Positions 18,548 through 28,439 of a DNA stretch of 64,000 nt are shown in pieces. The stretch is from positions 695,201-759,200 of the forward strand of contig AAVT01000001.1 of NCBI GenBank assembly GCA_000169075.1. Reading direction: 5' to 3'. Position numbers and translations under genes: made by a program. Source of the DNA: a marine gamma proteobacterium HTCC2143. Lineage in GTDB: Bacteria; Pseudomonadota; Gammaproteobacteria; Pseudomonadales; Dasaniaceae. Below the pieces are notes generated by a model. It worked only from the letters and a program-made list of their open reading frames with translations. It was not told the origin of the DNA and ran no database searches. The stretch's first letter is position 1; each line of letters begins with the position of its first letter.

Positions 18548-19243
18548 TCAGGGTTGAAGATGTTGCGGTAATACTCGATTAAGGACTTCGGCAATATATT
18601 CCAAAAATAGCGTTCCCATATCAGAGCTAAAATGATCGGGGTCTTTGCTGCCGATGGCTAATACTCCCAAAGGTTTCGTGTGATTTAAGGCAACTACCGC
18701 GGCGGAGCTAATTTGATCGGCCTGTTCGGAGAACAAAAATTGCAATTCTTCTGGGCGCAATACCCCCGCGGTGGTTCCATTACTTTTCAGCAGTCCGGGA
18801 ATAGTGGCGTAGGCGGTGTCTACGGGTACCATCCGCGACAGGGTTGAGTCATGTTGAGCCGCATCACCGAAGAGTGTCATCGACGAAAAATCAACGACAA
18901 AATCGCTGAGTAAACTTCGATTGAAGGTGTTGACAATAGCGTCGAGACTTTGTGCATCAATAAGTGCCAATACCAACTGCTTCGTTTTCTCGAACAGATG
19001 ACCGTTAGTTTTTGCGCTATCTAACAAGCTATTTAGGCGATCGCGCATATCGACGTTGCGTTCTCTTAGCAAGCTCACCTGACGTTCCAATAAGGAGACC
19101 GCGTGGCCACTGTCATGTGCCAGTGTCAAATCTACCAGTAAATCATCATGTTTGAGAAAGAACCCTGAATGGCTCTTTAAAAAGTGGGCAACTTGTTCTT
19201 CGGTAATGTCATGATCATTGCTATGTTCGGCTAACTCTGCCAT
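18548..19243 (-). CDS. DUF484 family protein
   Basis: The product is about 231 residues. It has an N-terminal helical region with the EEQVAHFLKSHSGFFLKHDDLL motif, a coiled-coil segment (SLLERQVSLLRERNVDMRDRL) and a C-terminal GAF-like domain ending in GTLFLEYIAEVLNR. This is DUF484, whose E. coli relative YigA lies between dapF and xerC as here. Function is unknown; a small-ligand sensing role is inferred from the GAF-like fold. The open frame runs up to a TTG at 19279, but family alignment favours the ATG at 19243. The start remains uncertain. Confidence 0.88.
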   Translation of the reverse strand: MAELAEHSNDHDITEEQVAHFLKSHSGFFLKHDDLLVDLTLAHDSGHAVSLLERQVSLLRERNVDMRDRLNSLLDSAKTNGHLFEKTKQLVLALIDAQSLDAIVNTFNRSLLSDFVVDFSSMTLFGDAAQHDSTLSRMVPVDTAYATIPGLLKSNGTTAGVLRPEELQFLFSEQADQISSAAVVALNHTKPLGVLAIGSKDPDHFSSDMGTLFLEYIAEVLNRVLPQHLQP

Positions 19244-19299
19244 TGCTTTCTGTGCCCCGTGGGTGGGAAGCCCCACCAATCTGGTAAAATGAAATTCCC

Positions 19300-20130
19300 T
19301 TACAGTGTTATCTGACCTTCAAACACATTGCTTGCAGGTCCGGTCATCATAACGGGATGACCCTCGCCATGCCACTCCAACGTCAAGCTGCCGCCCGAGA
19401 GATTGGCGGTAATCTGTTGGTCTAATAGCCCCTGTAATTGTCCCGATACCATCGCCGCACAGGCGCCACTGCCGCAGGCCAGAGTTTCACCAGCGCCACG
19501 TTCGAATACTCGCAAGTTTATCTCTTTGCGACTCACGACTTGCATAAAGCCAACATTCACGCGTTGTGGAAAGTCTGTATGACACTCAATAGCTGGCCCA
19601 AGTATAGAAACTGGAGCCGTGTCGATATCCTCTACCGTTATTATCGCATGAGGGTTACCCACAGAGACGGCACTTATCGAGACTTCTTCATCGTCGACAA
19701 GAAGCGTGTAGGTATTTGCTCTTTTGCTGGCGGTAAAGGGTATATCTGCCGGTTCTAATAGTGGCTTGCCCATATTTACGCGAATTTGCCGGTCTTCCAT
19801 GACGGACAGCTCGATAATGCCGCTGTTAGTTTCGACGCGAATTTTATTTTTCCCAGTGAGCTTTTTGTCCCTTACAAACTTAGCAAAACAGCGTGCGCCA
19901 TTGCCGCATTGCTCAACTTCGTTACCGTCGCCATTGTAGATACGATAGCGAAAGTCGACGTCAGGTTGCATCGGTGTTTCGACCACAAGCAACTGGTCGC
20001 AACCTATACCAAAATGACGGTCTGCCAATTTGCGGACATGCTCGGCTTGCAAGTTAAACCGCTGGGTCACCAGGTCCAGGACGACAAAATCATTGCCTAA
20101 CCCCTGCATTTTTGTAAAACGTAATAACAT
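19300..20130 (-). CDS. dapF: diaminopimelate epimerase
   Basis: DapF interconverts LL- and meso-diaminopimelate, feeding both peptidoglycan and lysine synthesis. The 276-residue product carries the catalytic cysteine pair, Cys75 in [10 protein letters not shown] and Cys219 in [10 protein letters not shown], and the N-terminal [13 protein letters not shown] signature. The length is normal. It lies 91 bases downstream of lysA, which uses its product, and the intervening mRNA contains hairpins. The start is well supported by the family N-terminus. Confidence 0.97.
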   Translation of the reverse strand: MLLRFTKMQGLGNDFVVLDLVTQRFNLQAEHVRKLADRHFGIGCDQLLVVETPMQPDVDFRYRIYNGDGNEVEQCGNGARCFAKFVRDKKLTGKNKIRVETNSGIIELSVMEDRQIRVNMGKPLLEPADIPFTASKRANTYTLLVDDEEVSISAVSVGNPHAIITVEDIDTAPVSILGPAIECHTDFPQRVNVGFMQVVSRKEINLRVFERGAGETLACGSGACAAMVSGQLQGLLDQQITANLSGGSLTLEWHGEGHPVMMTGPASNVFEGQITL

Positions 20131-20138
20131 TGGTGTTT

Positions 20139-20215
20139 CCCACTATGCGCTTCGCCGATAGCGCGTAAATTGACGATGCGGTAGTGGGCGAGGCTGAATC
20201 TCAGCTCCCTGCGAC
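20139..20215 (-). other. structured spacer between lysA and dapF
   Basis: The 91-base spacer contains a perfect 7-bp inverted repeat (CCCACTA at 20139, TAGTGGG at 20182) enclosing about 36 bases with further pairing, and a second short hairpin (CTCCC/GGGAG near 20204-20216). There is no T tract, so it is not a simple terminator. It could be a processing site or mRNA-stability element; this is inference. Confidence 0.35.
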
Positions 20216-20221
20216 GGGGAG

Positions 20222-21469
20222 TTATGGAAGCAGCGCTTCACCTTGCATCAGGTCGGCAACAGTTTCGCGCGCGCGAATCAAGTGCACATCGTCACCATCT
20301 ACCATGACTTCTGCAGCGCGCACGCGGCTATTGTAGTTGGAACTCATGGTAAATCCATAGGCCCCAGCGGAGGAAACTGATAATAAGTCTCCTTCTCGGA
20401 GCTCTAGCTGCCGATCCTTGCCCAGAAAATCACCGGTTTCGCAAACTGGGCCAACGATATCCCAAGTTTTAGTTGGCTCGTTTTTGCGGGGACAAACGGC
20501 TTTGATGTCCATCCATGCCTGATAGAGCGCGGGTCGAATCATGTCATTCATAGCGGCGTCAATAACGGCGAAATTCTTTTCGGGATTACACTTCAAATAT
20601 TCGACCTTGGTCAGCAGGACACCGGCATTGGCGCAGATTGAACGACCCGGTTCGAAGGCCAGTGTAATATCCCGATCACCAATATGCGTCAATACTTTTT
20701 CAATGTATTCGGCGGGTGAGGGTGGTTGTTCGTCGGTATAACAAACGCCGAGGCCCCCGCCTAAATCCAGATGGCTAATATGAATACCGTCATTCGCCAG
20801 CGTATCGATTAATTTTAGCAGCCTATCGAGGGCATCGAGAAAGGGCGTGGTATCGACTAATTGAGAGCCAATGTGACAATCGACGCCAATAATGTTGATA
20901 TGACTCAGATCTCTGGCCCGACGATAGACAGCCGGGGCACGGTCAATATCAATGCCAAATTTGTTTTCCTTGAGGCCGGTGGAAATATAAGGGTGGGTAT
21001 TAGCATCTACATCGGGATTTACTCGAATTGAGATGCTAGCTGATACACCCAGGTCCGCGGCAACTTGCTGTAAAACGCCAAGTTCAGATTCTGATTCAAG
21101 ATTAAAACAATGGATGCCGGCTTCTAGCGCTTGACGCATTTCCGCTGGTGTTTTTGCCACACCGGAAAAAACCACCTTGGCAGGATCACCGCCTGCAGCT
21201 AAGACTCTCTCTAGCTCTCCCCCTGAAACGATATCGAAACCAGCGCCAAGTCGTGCCAATACATTAAGTACTGCAATGTTGGAGTTGGCTTTAACGGCGT
21301 AACAAATCATATGTTGGCGACCTGCCAACGCACGCTGATAGGATAAAAATTGCTGCTCCAGATAGCCCCGTGAATAGACGTAAGTCGGTGTGCCAAAGCG
21401 TTCTGCTATAACCGCAAGGGGAATGTTTTCGGCCTGTAATTGGCCATTGTGGTACTGGAAGGCATCCAT
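20222..21469 (-). CDS. lysA: diaminopimelate decarboxylase
   Basis: LysA is a PLP enzyme that converts meso-diaminopimelate to L-lysine. The 415-residue product has the PLP lysine at Lys60 (CYAVKANSN), the HIGSQL segment, the glycine-rich LDLGGGLGV loop, EPGRSI and the CETGDFLG active-site motif donated across the dimer. Length fits (about 415-420). It follows the small lipoprotein gene lptM and precedes dapF on the same strand, the standard gammaproteobacterial order. Confidence 0.97.
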   Translation of the reverse strand: MDAFQYHNGQLQAENIPLAVIAERFGTPTYVYSRGYLEQQFLSYQRALAGRQHMICYAVKANSNIAVLNVLARLGAGFDIVSGGELERVLAAGGDPAKVVFSGVAKTPAEMRQALEAGIHCFNLESESELGVLQQVAADLGVSASISIRVNPDVDANTHPYISTGLKENKFGIDIDRAPAVYRRARDLSHINIIGVDCHIGSQLVDTTPFLDALDRLLKLIDTLANDGIHISHLDLGGGLGVCYTDEQPPSPAEYIEKVLTHIGDRDITLAFEPGRSICANAGVLLTKVEYLKCNPEKNFAVIDAAMNDMIRPALYQAWMDIKAVCPRKNEPTKTWDIVGPVCETGDFLGKDRQLELREGDLLSVSSAGAYGFTMSSNYNSRVRAAEVMVDGDDVHLIRARETVADLMQGEALLP

Positions 21470-21561
21470 TGTTATAACCTGGTCAGTGCATATTGATGTT
21501 GGGGTTTACGGTAAAGAACCCAGTTCGCGAACTCACTTTCGGTGCTCCATCGCAACGACGT

Positions 21562-21735
21562 TTAGTTGCTGTCGTCTAGCGATGTTTGCGTCGTCGCAGA
21601 CCTATCCTCGCTGGATTTACTCGGTTGACTATCCTGAGGAATGGCTTGTTGTGGAATATAAAGAGGGCCTTTCTGGCCGCAGCCAGACAAAAGCAATAGC
21701 GTGCCAGCCATTGTGGCGATCAGTACAGCGCGCAT
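21562..21735 (-). CDS. lptM: LptM (YifL/LppL) small lipoprotein
   Basis: Reading the minus strand from the ATG at 21735 gives a 57-residue protein. It begins with a short hydrophobic leader and a lipobox (LLSGC, Cys at residue 19) followed by GQKGPLYIP. The CGxKGPLY motif is diagnostic of the LptM family. In E. coli LptM binds the LptDE lipopolysaccharide translocon and aids its oxidative maturation. The remaining tail is polar, Ser/Gln/Asp-rich and probably disordered. In E. coli and Pseudomonas the gene lies immediately upstream of the lysine genes, as here (92 bases before lysA). Confidence 0.9.
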   Translation of the reverse strand: MRAVLIATMAGTLLLLSGCGQKGPLYIPQQAIPQDSQPSKSSEDRSATTQTSLDDSN

Positions 21736-21832
21736 TATTGGGCTCCAAATGAATATTAGTAGCGGATTATACCGACAGACGGCGTGATCCCCAATGAAAA
21801 TTTAACCCGTTGGTGGTAGCACTTGATTCCGC

Positions 21833-24733
21833 CTAGAGTTGCAGCAGGGATTTGTTGAGAGCTAACTCTAGTTTTTGTTTGGCTTGCAGGTAGTGCATAG
21901 TTTGGGTCGCGCCAGTTGAGTGTTCGGCGTGTGCGCGACTGAGATCGAGATCAGTGATGTAACAGGGATAACGTTGGTGGGAGGCCCGACGGCTGAGGAT
22001 AAATCGTGCGGTCGTATTGAATAGCTCATCACCGAATTCCAGTTCATTGAACTCCTGCTGATCACAATAAATGCTGCACAGGGAGTTGCCGTTCATGTCT
22101 TGGTCGACAATAGCTTGGACATTGAAAAAACTACCCGTATGAATTTCTTTCACGGCTTCTCGACGAATGAGCTTCACGGCACTAACTGTTTGGGTAATCT
22201 CATAATATTCGACCGTAAAATCGTCACTATTAAATGCATTAAGTGAGCTGCCCTCAGCGTCATGATTTTCACTAGCACGTCTAAAAAGTGTAGATTGAAT
22301 AAACTGATCGAGTGGACCTAATAGACTGCGTTCATCGAAAAAAGGTGTTGTGTAATGCAGCAGCGAACCCTTCTCATCGAGGATATAAATATCGGCATTG
22401 GATTTATGGTGTTGGTAAAAAATATGAATTTTCCCTGCTCGCGACAATTGAGTGATTGCGGCCAACGGCGAGTTATTCAGGCAGTAGCGATCTAAAACAA
22501 TGGGGCTATAACTTTTTTGAGGCTTGCTCAGGTAGCTTAGCAACTCATCGAAAGTTCCTACCCGATCAATGGTTGGATAATTGTCAGCAAACTGCACTAC
22601 ATAATACTCGCGCTGAATTTCCAGTATGTAGCGAGTATTAGCGGGTCTGTTCCCTGTGTAGTAGCAAGCGGTAATATCATGGAATAACTCCTCCACTCGC
22701 GATTTGATAGCACTCGCTCGGGTAAGACAAAAACAGCGAATATCGAGCTGTGGCAGGGCGCTACTGCTGCCAGGTGGTAGCATCTGTAAATAGTCACTCA
22801 GACATCTAATTAATGCATGCTCGCCATCGTAGCGTCGGCTGCTAACTTCTCCCCAGCTGTTGACTAAAACTTGTTCAACGTTAAGCACTAAGTTTTCGCG
22901 CAATCCGCTGTAGCCGAAGCTATCGGTCTGGGCGCTAAGACGTTCTATTCCCTGGGTCCGTATATGAGCGAGGGGATCAAGCCCAACATTGATAAAAAGC
23001 TGTATCTGCATTGGTCGCATGGGCTGGCTGAAACGATCTGGTTTTTCGTCGTCATTGTTATCGTATTGTTTGGCAGTTGCCGAATTTTGACGAAGGCTAC
23101 GTACCATGCTTTGGAGTTCGAATTCGCTGACTTCATGGTCGCCCTCAACAATAGCGATGCGGGTTGTCGAATCTAACAAACTATTAAAGTGGCACCAAGC
23201 GATGAGAGTGGTCAGCTCATCAGCCTTGCGAACTGGTATATCTTCGCTAATGTCCGCTGACTTAATCTCTTCTGTCGTTACTGCCCAAAACACTTTTTGG
23301 TTTTTAGCGTCAGTTATCTGATGCTCTTGCACTTGGTAAAACGTCAGCTTATCTTCAATCAGGCTGTCAGCAATGCCTGGATTTATCCATTCGATTTTGC
23401 CGGCTTTGCGTTCGAATGCCGCATACAGCTTGCGGCCTAGAATGGTCATTTCCTGAGAATTAATCATTGCTGTTGCACGGGTTCGTCGGGCAAATTCCAG
23501 CACAAAACGATAGCTGTTGGTTAGTTCACGAACAATTTGTTTTTGTTCAGTAATAACCTGAGCCACTTTCCATGTATTACGCGCATCGAGACGGTACAAA
23601 TCTGCGTCTGACCAATTCCATTGGCCCACCAGTTTTTCTATCAATTGTCGTTGCCACGACTTCGCGGTATCTTTATTCGATCGGGTTAGTGATTTTCCTA
23701 CTTTAAAATAGAAACAGCGACGTACCAATTCCAGGCGTTGAAATTCTTCCCGTGCCAGCAAGTAGCTTTCCAGTTTTCGGTAAACTACGACATAGGGGTC
23801 GAGTTCATCAATGTCCAGTTGATTATCATAAATTGCTCGTTTGAAACTAGTACTCAGGGGTTCTACATTAGGATATTCCGCGGCATAAACTTCGGTTAGT
23901 AGAATCTTGAGGACAGACTTGTAGGGTGAGTCAATGGCTTTGTAAAGCTGCCAAACTCCGGCACCGATGAATTCTCCCGCGGGAATATGACCTACGCCGC
24001 CGAAGTCGAGAGTTTCGTCACCGCGAACAAAACGTTTTTTGCGCAGTGTCTCTGCGTAATGCTCATAGTGCTTTTCTTCATCAGGTGGAATAAGCCACCA
24101 GATGGGAATACGCCCGGCAATGAGCAAACCTGTGCGGTAAAATTCATCCAACAACAAGTAGTGCTGGCTACTGCCGCAGTCTTCTGTGGAGAGTGTCTCT
24201 CGCTCGCCCAATCGAAATTTTTCATCCTCCATCAAAAAGAAGTGGACTTCCAGCCCAACGGTGGCTGCCCAACGGCTGATACCCTCCGTCTTTTGTTTGA
24301 GTTCTAGCGTTTCATCTGGACTAATCGGAGGGTGGCATAGCCAAATATCCAGATCTGATTTTTCTGATTGCGCAACACTGCCGCTCGACCCCATCAGGAA
24401 AATGCCGTTGATGCGACGTATCATGGTAGGTTGGCGACGATAAGTGAAACTGCGAGATAAACGCTGTGTTTTTTCAACATCCTTTTTGGTCGGGTTGAAG
24501 CCATCCAGGCCGCAGGGCGTTTGATGAGAAACATACCCTGGCAACATGGGATGGTTGACATGAAACATCATTGGCAGCAACTCAAGGAATATTTGCTGCC
24601 GAGCCCCCAGTGCTGACTTAGTTCTAGCCAAACGTGCGTTATTGACTTGAAGAAAGCGCTGCTTAACGGTTTTAAGTGTCTTGCGATCGACTCCATGGTC
24701 AATCGAAGAAGATAGGGCTTCTAACGGAGGCAT
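21833..24733 (-). CDS. cyaA: class I adenylate cyclase
   Basis: The 966-residue product makes cyclic AMP from ATP and belongs to the class I (enterobacterial) cyclases. The catalytic N-terminal nucleotidyltransferase core shows GSSGSVAQSEKSDLDIW with the metal-binding Asp pair near residues 127-130, and the LPGYVSHQTPCG segment that precedes it. The rest is the large C-terminal regulatory domain. It is longer than E. coli CyaA (848) and closer to Pseudomonas CyaA (about 950). It lies between the hydantoinase gene and lptM on the same strand. Confidence 0.95.
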   Translation of the reverse strand: MPPLEALSSSIDHGVDRKTLKTVKQRFLQVNNARLARTKSALGARQQIFLELLPMMFHVNHPMLPGYVSHQTPCGLDGFNPTKKDVEKTQRLSRSFTYRRQPTMIRRINGIFLMGSSGSVAQSEKSDLDIWLCHPPISPDETLELKQKTEGISRWAATVGLEVHFFLMEDEKFRLGERETLSTEDCGSSQHYLLLDEFYRTGLLIAGRIPIWWLIPPDEEKHYEHYAETLRKKRFVRGDETLDFGGVGHIPAGEFIGAGVWQLYKAIDSPYKSVLKILLTEVYAAEYPNVEPLSTSFKRAIYDNQLDIDELDPYVVVYRKLESYLLAREEFQRLELVRRCFYFKVGKSLTRSNKDTAKSWQRQLIEKLVGQWNWSDADLYRLDARNTWKVAQVITEQKQIVRELTNSYRFVLEFARRTRATAMINSQEMTILGRKLYAAFERKAGKIEWINPGIADSLIEDKLTFYQVQEHQITDAKNQKVFWAVTTEEIKSADISEDIPVRKADELTTLIAWCHFNSLLDSTTRIAIVEGDHEVSEFELQSMVRSLRQNSATAKQYDNNDDEKPDRFSQPMRPMQIQLFINVGLDPLAHIRTQGIERLSAQTDSFGYSGLRENLVLNVEQVLVNSWGEVSSRRYDGEHALIRCLSDYLQMLPPGSSSALPQLDIRCFCLTRASAIKSRVEELFHDITACYYTGNRPANTRYILEIQREYYVVQFADNYPTIDRVGTFDELLSYLSKPQKSYSPIVLDRYCLNNSPLAAITQLSRAGKIHIFYQHHKSNADIYILDEKGSLLHYTTPFFDERSLLGPLDQFIQSTLFRRASENHDAEGSSLNAFNSDDFTVEYYEITQTVSAVKLIRREAVKEIHTGSFFNVQAIVDQDMNGNSLCSIYCDQQEFNELEFGDELFNTTARFILSRRASHQRYPCYITDLDLSRAHAEHSTGATQTMHYLQAKQKLELALNKSLLQL

Positions 24734-24859
24734 ATCTCAGAGTATAGGCGAGATAGTAGAGATAGGTAAAAAATCTGGAACGGTGATTGTGTTAACAGTG
24801 ACGGGCATCGCAGTTTATCGACAGGATCTCAGCGAACATCGTCTAGCCTGGGCGAAGTT

Positions 24860-26845
24860 TCATCGATTTAGCAATAAATTGCCGTAAGGATCAACTTCGC
24901 AGGACCAGTTTGTATTAATCAACGACGTCGACACCTCCTCCGTAATCAGTGCTGGGCCCTGTATTTTCGACCCCGGGCACAGGTTGTTGCGTTCGTAAAC
25001 TGGAACTCGCTGCTCGAAGCCAGACATTAGCGCGTATTCAACGGCTTTGGGAGAAGACGTTTGCATTGCGTGTCGCGGTAGCATGATGGTTTCGGTATAG
25101 GCTTTCAGCGCTACTCGGACGTTTACCATTTCAACGGCCAGCTCCATTTGGTGCCCGTATCGTTGTAAATGAGCGCGGTGAAAGGCCTCGCTAGCGTCGC
25201 CGAGATGAGTCCAGGGAATGTTTAAGGTAAATGATTGACCGGTATAGCGAAGGTCGAGGCTGGCAGAAGTCTGGATTAGCTCTTCTGAAACATTTTCTGC
25301 AACTAATTCCCGCCGTCCGCTATCGGTGAGTTGTTGGATAATTCGATCAATATCGGTGGCGGTGATGTTGTCCAACAAGCCGTTGTGACTGCGAGACAGT
25401 TGGCGCTCACGAGGGGCAACCAGCATACCAAGAGCCGACAGAACACCACCATTGACTGGAATCACGGCGGTGGTCATTTGCAGGCTATCCGCTAATGCGC
25501 AAACGTGTAAGCCGCCGGCACCACCAAAACTGCAGAGACGAAAATCAGCAGGATCGTAACCTCGCTGAACCGAGATCACCCTGAGTGCCCGGGTCATGTG
25601 TTCATTGGCGATGGTCAACACACCTTCAGCAGCCTCCTCAATACTCATATTCATCGGCACCGCAATGGTCGAGAGCGCAGTGCGGGCCGCATCAATATCG
25701 AGGCTCATTGCTCCGCCGAGAAAAGAATCAGGTCGCAATCGCCCGAGGACCGCATTTGCATCAGTGACTGTGGGATCCTGTCCGCCTAGACCATAGCAGG
25801 CGGGACCTGGATCGGCGCCGGCTGACTCAGGTCCAACCTGTAAGACGACCCCTGAATCAATACGGGCAACCGAGCCTCCGCCAGCGCCAATGGTGTGCAT
25901 GTCTACCATAGGGACCGCTACTGGATAGCTACCGATACGCCCTTCGTTGGTCAGCCTAATATCACCATCAAGCAGTGCAACATCAGTAGAGGTGCCGCCC
26001 ATATCGAATGTTAGTAGGCGCTTGCTATCAATAATATTGCCGATATATCTGGCTGCAGCTAAGCCGCCAGCGGGACCTGAAAGCAGCATGTTAACGGCTC
26101 TGGAAGAAGCTTGATCAGCGTCTATGGTTCCACCAGAGGACTGCATAACCGTTACGGGACTAGGGGACAGGGTAAGCTTGAGCTGTTGCAGGTAGTGTTC
26201 CACCAGCGGGCTTAACCAGGCGTTCAGCCATGTCGCTATGCCGCGTTCGTATTCTTTATATTCCGGCAGTACAAAGGAAGAGCGGGTGGCGAAAATGTGG
26301 TCGGGGACAATGGATTCGATGATTTTCTCATAACGATCGTCGAGAAATGAAAAGAGTAAATTGATGGCTACTGACCGCGGTTTGAGCGTATCAATAGCAA
26401 GCCGAAATGCGTCCAAGTCTTGCTCGGTTAAGGGGTCAATTAGCTCGCCTGAAGCACTCAAACGGCCCCCGGTTTCTAGACACAGTTCTTGGGGTACGGG
26501 AACAGTAACGGCGGTAGGCTGCAAGTTATACAGTTCGCGGCGAGTCTGGCGGCCCAGCGTGAGCATGTCCTTGAAACCGCGATTCGTGATGAATAAGGTG
26601 CGCACCCCCTTGCCCTCAAGTGCGGCATTGGTGGCAACGGTTGATCCGTGGACGATAACAACGTTGCCGTTTCGTGATGCTTCGGTCAAACCCAGTTGGT
26701 CAATACCCTGCAAGATAGCGTTTTCTGGCGCCGCTGGTGTAGACAAGCATTTGTGGATACGAATGGTCTGACCATTGGCGCCAATGGTCAGCAATACAAA
26801 GTCGGTAAAAGTACCGCCGGTATCAATACCTAATAGATATTTCAT
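24860..26845 (-). CDS. hydantoinase/5-oxoprolinase family protein (HyuA-type)
   Basis: The 661-residue product resembles the HyuA/alpha part of ATP-dependent hydantoinases and 5-oxoprolinases. The N-terminal GIDTGGTFTDFV and the later TFDMGGTSTDVALL segments are the ASKHA-type phosphate loops, and AGGGSVARID is the conserved metal/ATP region. The usual partner HyuB is not encoded next to it, so the substrate is open (5-oxoproline, hydantoins, or an N-methyl compound). It begins 30 bases after argH and precedes cyaA, suggesting co-transcription. A monofunctional HyuA-like enzyme is the safest call. Confidence 0.88.
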   Translation of the reverse strand: MKYLLGIDTGGTFTDFVLLTIGANGQTIRIHKCLSTPAAPENAILQGIDQLGLTEASRNGNVVIVHGSTVATNAALEGKGVRTLFITNRGFKDMLTLGRQTRRELYNLQPTAVTVPVPQELCLETGGRLSASGELIDPLTEQDLDAFRLAIDTLKPRSVAINLLFSFLDDRYEKIIESIVPDHIFATRSSFVLPEYKEYERGIATWLNAWLSPLVEHYLQQLKLTLSPSPVTVMQSSGGTIDADQASSRAVNMLLSGPAGGLAAARYIGNIIDSKRLLTFDMGGTSTDVALLDGDIRLTNEGRIGSYPVAVPMVDMHTIGAGGGSVARIDSGVVLQVGPESAGADPGPACYGLGGQDPTVTDANAVLGRLRPDSFLGGAMSLDIDAARTALSTIAVPMNMSIEEAAEGVLTIANEHMTRALRVISVQRGYDPADFRLCSFGGAGGLHVCALADSLQMTTAVIPVNGGVLSALGMLVAPRERQLSRSHNGLLDNITATDIDRIIQQLTDSGRRELVAENVSEELIQTSASLDLRYTGQSFTLNIPWTHLGDASEAFHRAHLQRYGHQMELAVEMVNVRVALKAYTETIMLPRHAMQTSSPKAVEYALMSGFEQRVPVYERNNLCPGSKIQGPALITEEVSTSLINTNWSCEVDPYGNLLLNR

Positions 26846-26875
26846 GACTGGTCATCACCGGTGCTCATTATGTTT

Positions 26876-28273
26876 TCAGCGTTGCTGCAATCGTTTCTCG
26901 GCTCTGAGTGCGGCGGCGGCTACTTGTACTGGAGCCGTTCCGCCAATATGATCGCGGGCGGCGACCGAACCCTGCAACGTGAGTACATCAAAAATATCAT
27001 CGCCGATATTGGTGCTGAACTGCTGCAGTTCTTGCAGCGACATTTCCGATAAATCTTTGGTCTGTTCAATGCCGTAGGCGACTGATTTACCAACGATCTC
27101 ATGGGCATCCCGAAAGGGGATACCTTTGCGAACCAGATAATCAGCCAGGTCAGTGGCGGTAGAAAATCCGCGACGAGCGGCTTCCTCCATCACGTCCCTT
27201 TTGGGCTTAATTGCCGGTACCATATCGCCATAGGCCTTAAGGCAATCTTTAATGGTATCGATGGTATCGAACAGTGGTTCCTTGTCTTCTTGATTATCCT
27301 TGTTGTAGGCCAAGGGTTGGGATTTCATCAAGGTGAGTAGTGAAATTAGGTGGCCATTGACCCGCCCTACTTTGCCCCTGACTAATTCAGGCACATCGGG
27401 GTTTTTCTTTTGTGGCATTATCGATGAACCGGTGCAAAAACGATCTGGCAATTCAATAAAGTTGAATTGTGCAGATGTCCACAACACCAGTTCTTCGCTA
27501 AAACGTGAAAGATGAGTCATGACTAAACTGGCAAAAGCGGTAAATTCAATGGCAAAATCACGATCGCTGACAGAGTCGAGAGAGTTTTCTGTGGGTGCGT
27601 CAAAACCCAATAATTCAGCGGTCATAGCTCGGTCTATAGGGTAAGTCGTTCCGGCAAGAGCCGCCGCCCCTAGGGGTGATTGATTAGCGCGCTTGCGACA
27701 ATCCAGCAGGCGACCATAATCTCGTTCCAGCATTTCATTCCAAGCCAGCAAGTGATGTCCAAATGTTACTGGCTGCGCAGTTTGAAGGTGGGTAAACCCC
27801 GGCATAATAGTATCGGTTTCCTGAGCGGCTAGGGCGATGAGCCCGCGCTGCAGAAAGGTTAACGCGTCGGCGATGCTGTCGATTTCATCCCGAAGGTAAA
27901 GACGGATATCGGTTGCTACCTGATCGTTGCGAGAGCGTCCGGTATGTAGCTTTTTACCGGTCACACCAATTTTTTCAGTGAGACGTGCTTCTATATTCAT
28001 GTGCACGTCTTCGAGAGCAACTGACCATTGAAATTGCCCCAATTCGACTTCACTGCGAATAGTTTCCAGACCGTCGACAATTTGCTGGTGTTCCTCTTCT
28101 GTCAGCACGCCGACGTGGGTGAGCATTTTCGCGTGCGCTAATGAACCATTGATATCGTGATGATACATGCGCTTGTCAAACTCGACGGAGGCTGTAAAGC
28201 GTTCTACAAAGGCGTCGGTGGGTTCTGAAAAACGCCCACCCCAAGGTTTAATGGCTGGATCCTGATCGGTCAT
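26876..28273 (-). CDS. argH: argininosuccinate lyase
   Basis: ArgH cleaves argininosuccinate to arginine and fumarate, the last step of arginine synthesis. The 465-residue product shows the fumarase-superfamily signature [12 protein letters not shown], the N-terminal [12 protein letters not shown] and the [13 protein letters not shown] segment with the catalytic region. It is transcribed divergently from algZ, an arrangement shared with Pseudomonas. argA and argE lie in the same window but not in an operon with it. Confidence 0.97.
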   Translation of the reverse strand: MTDQDPAIKPWGGRFSEPTDAFVERFTASVEFDKRMYHHDINGSLAHAKMLTHVGVLTEEEHQQIVDGLETIRSEVELGQFQWSVALEDVHMNIEARLTEKIGVTGKKLHTGRSRNDQVATDIRLYLRDEIDSIADALTFLQRGLIALAAQETDTIMPGFTHLQTAQPVTFGHHLLAWNEMLERDYGRLLDCRKRANQSPLGAAALAGTTYPIDRAMTAELLGFDAPTENSLDSVSDRDFAIEFTAFASLVMTHLSRFSEELVLWTSAQFNFIELPDRFCTGSSIMPQKKNPDVPELVRGKVGRVNGHLISLLTLMKSQPLAYNKDNQEDKEPLFDTIDTIKDCLKAYGDMVPAIKPKRDVMEEAARRGFSTATDLADYLVRKGIPFRDAHEIVGKSVAYGIEQTKDLSEMSLQELQQFSTNIGDDIFDVLTLQGSVAARDHIGGTAPVQVAAAALRAEKRLQQR

Positions 28274-28439
28274 AAAATGCTGTCGCTTTAATCGTGGATA
28301 GTAGACGCAAATTATAGCAGAAGGTGATGGAGTTTTGCGGTGCGCTTCGGGTACCTGAGTTCAATATTGCCAAAACCGCACATCTCTGCCGTCAGATTCC
28401 CTGCTATAGTTGAGCTAACGCCACGAAATACAGAAAGTT

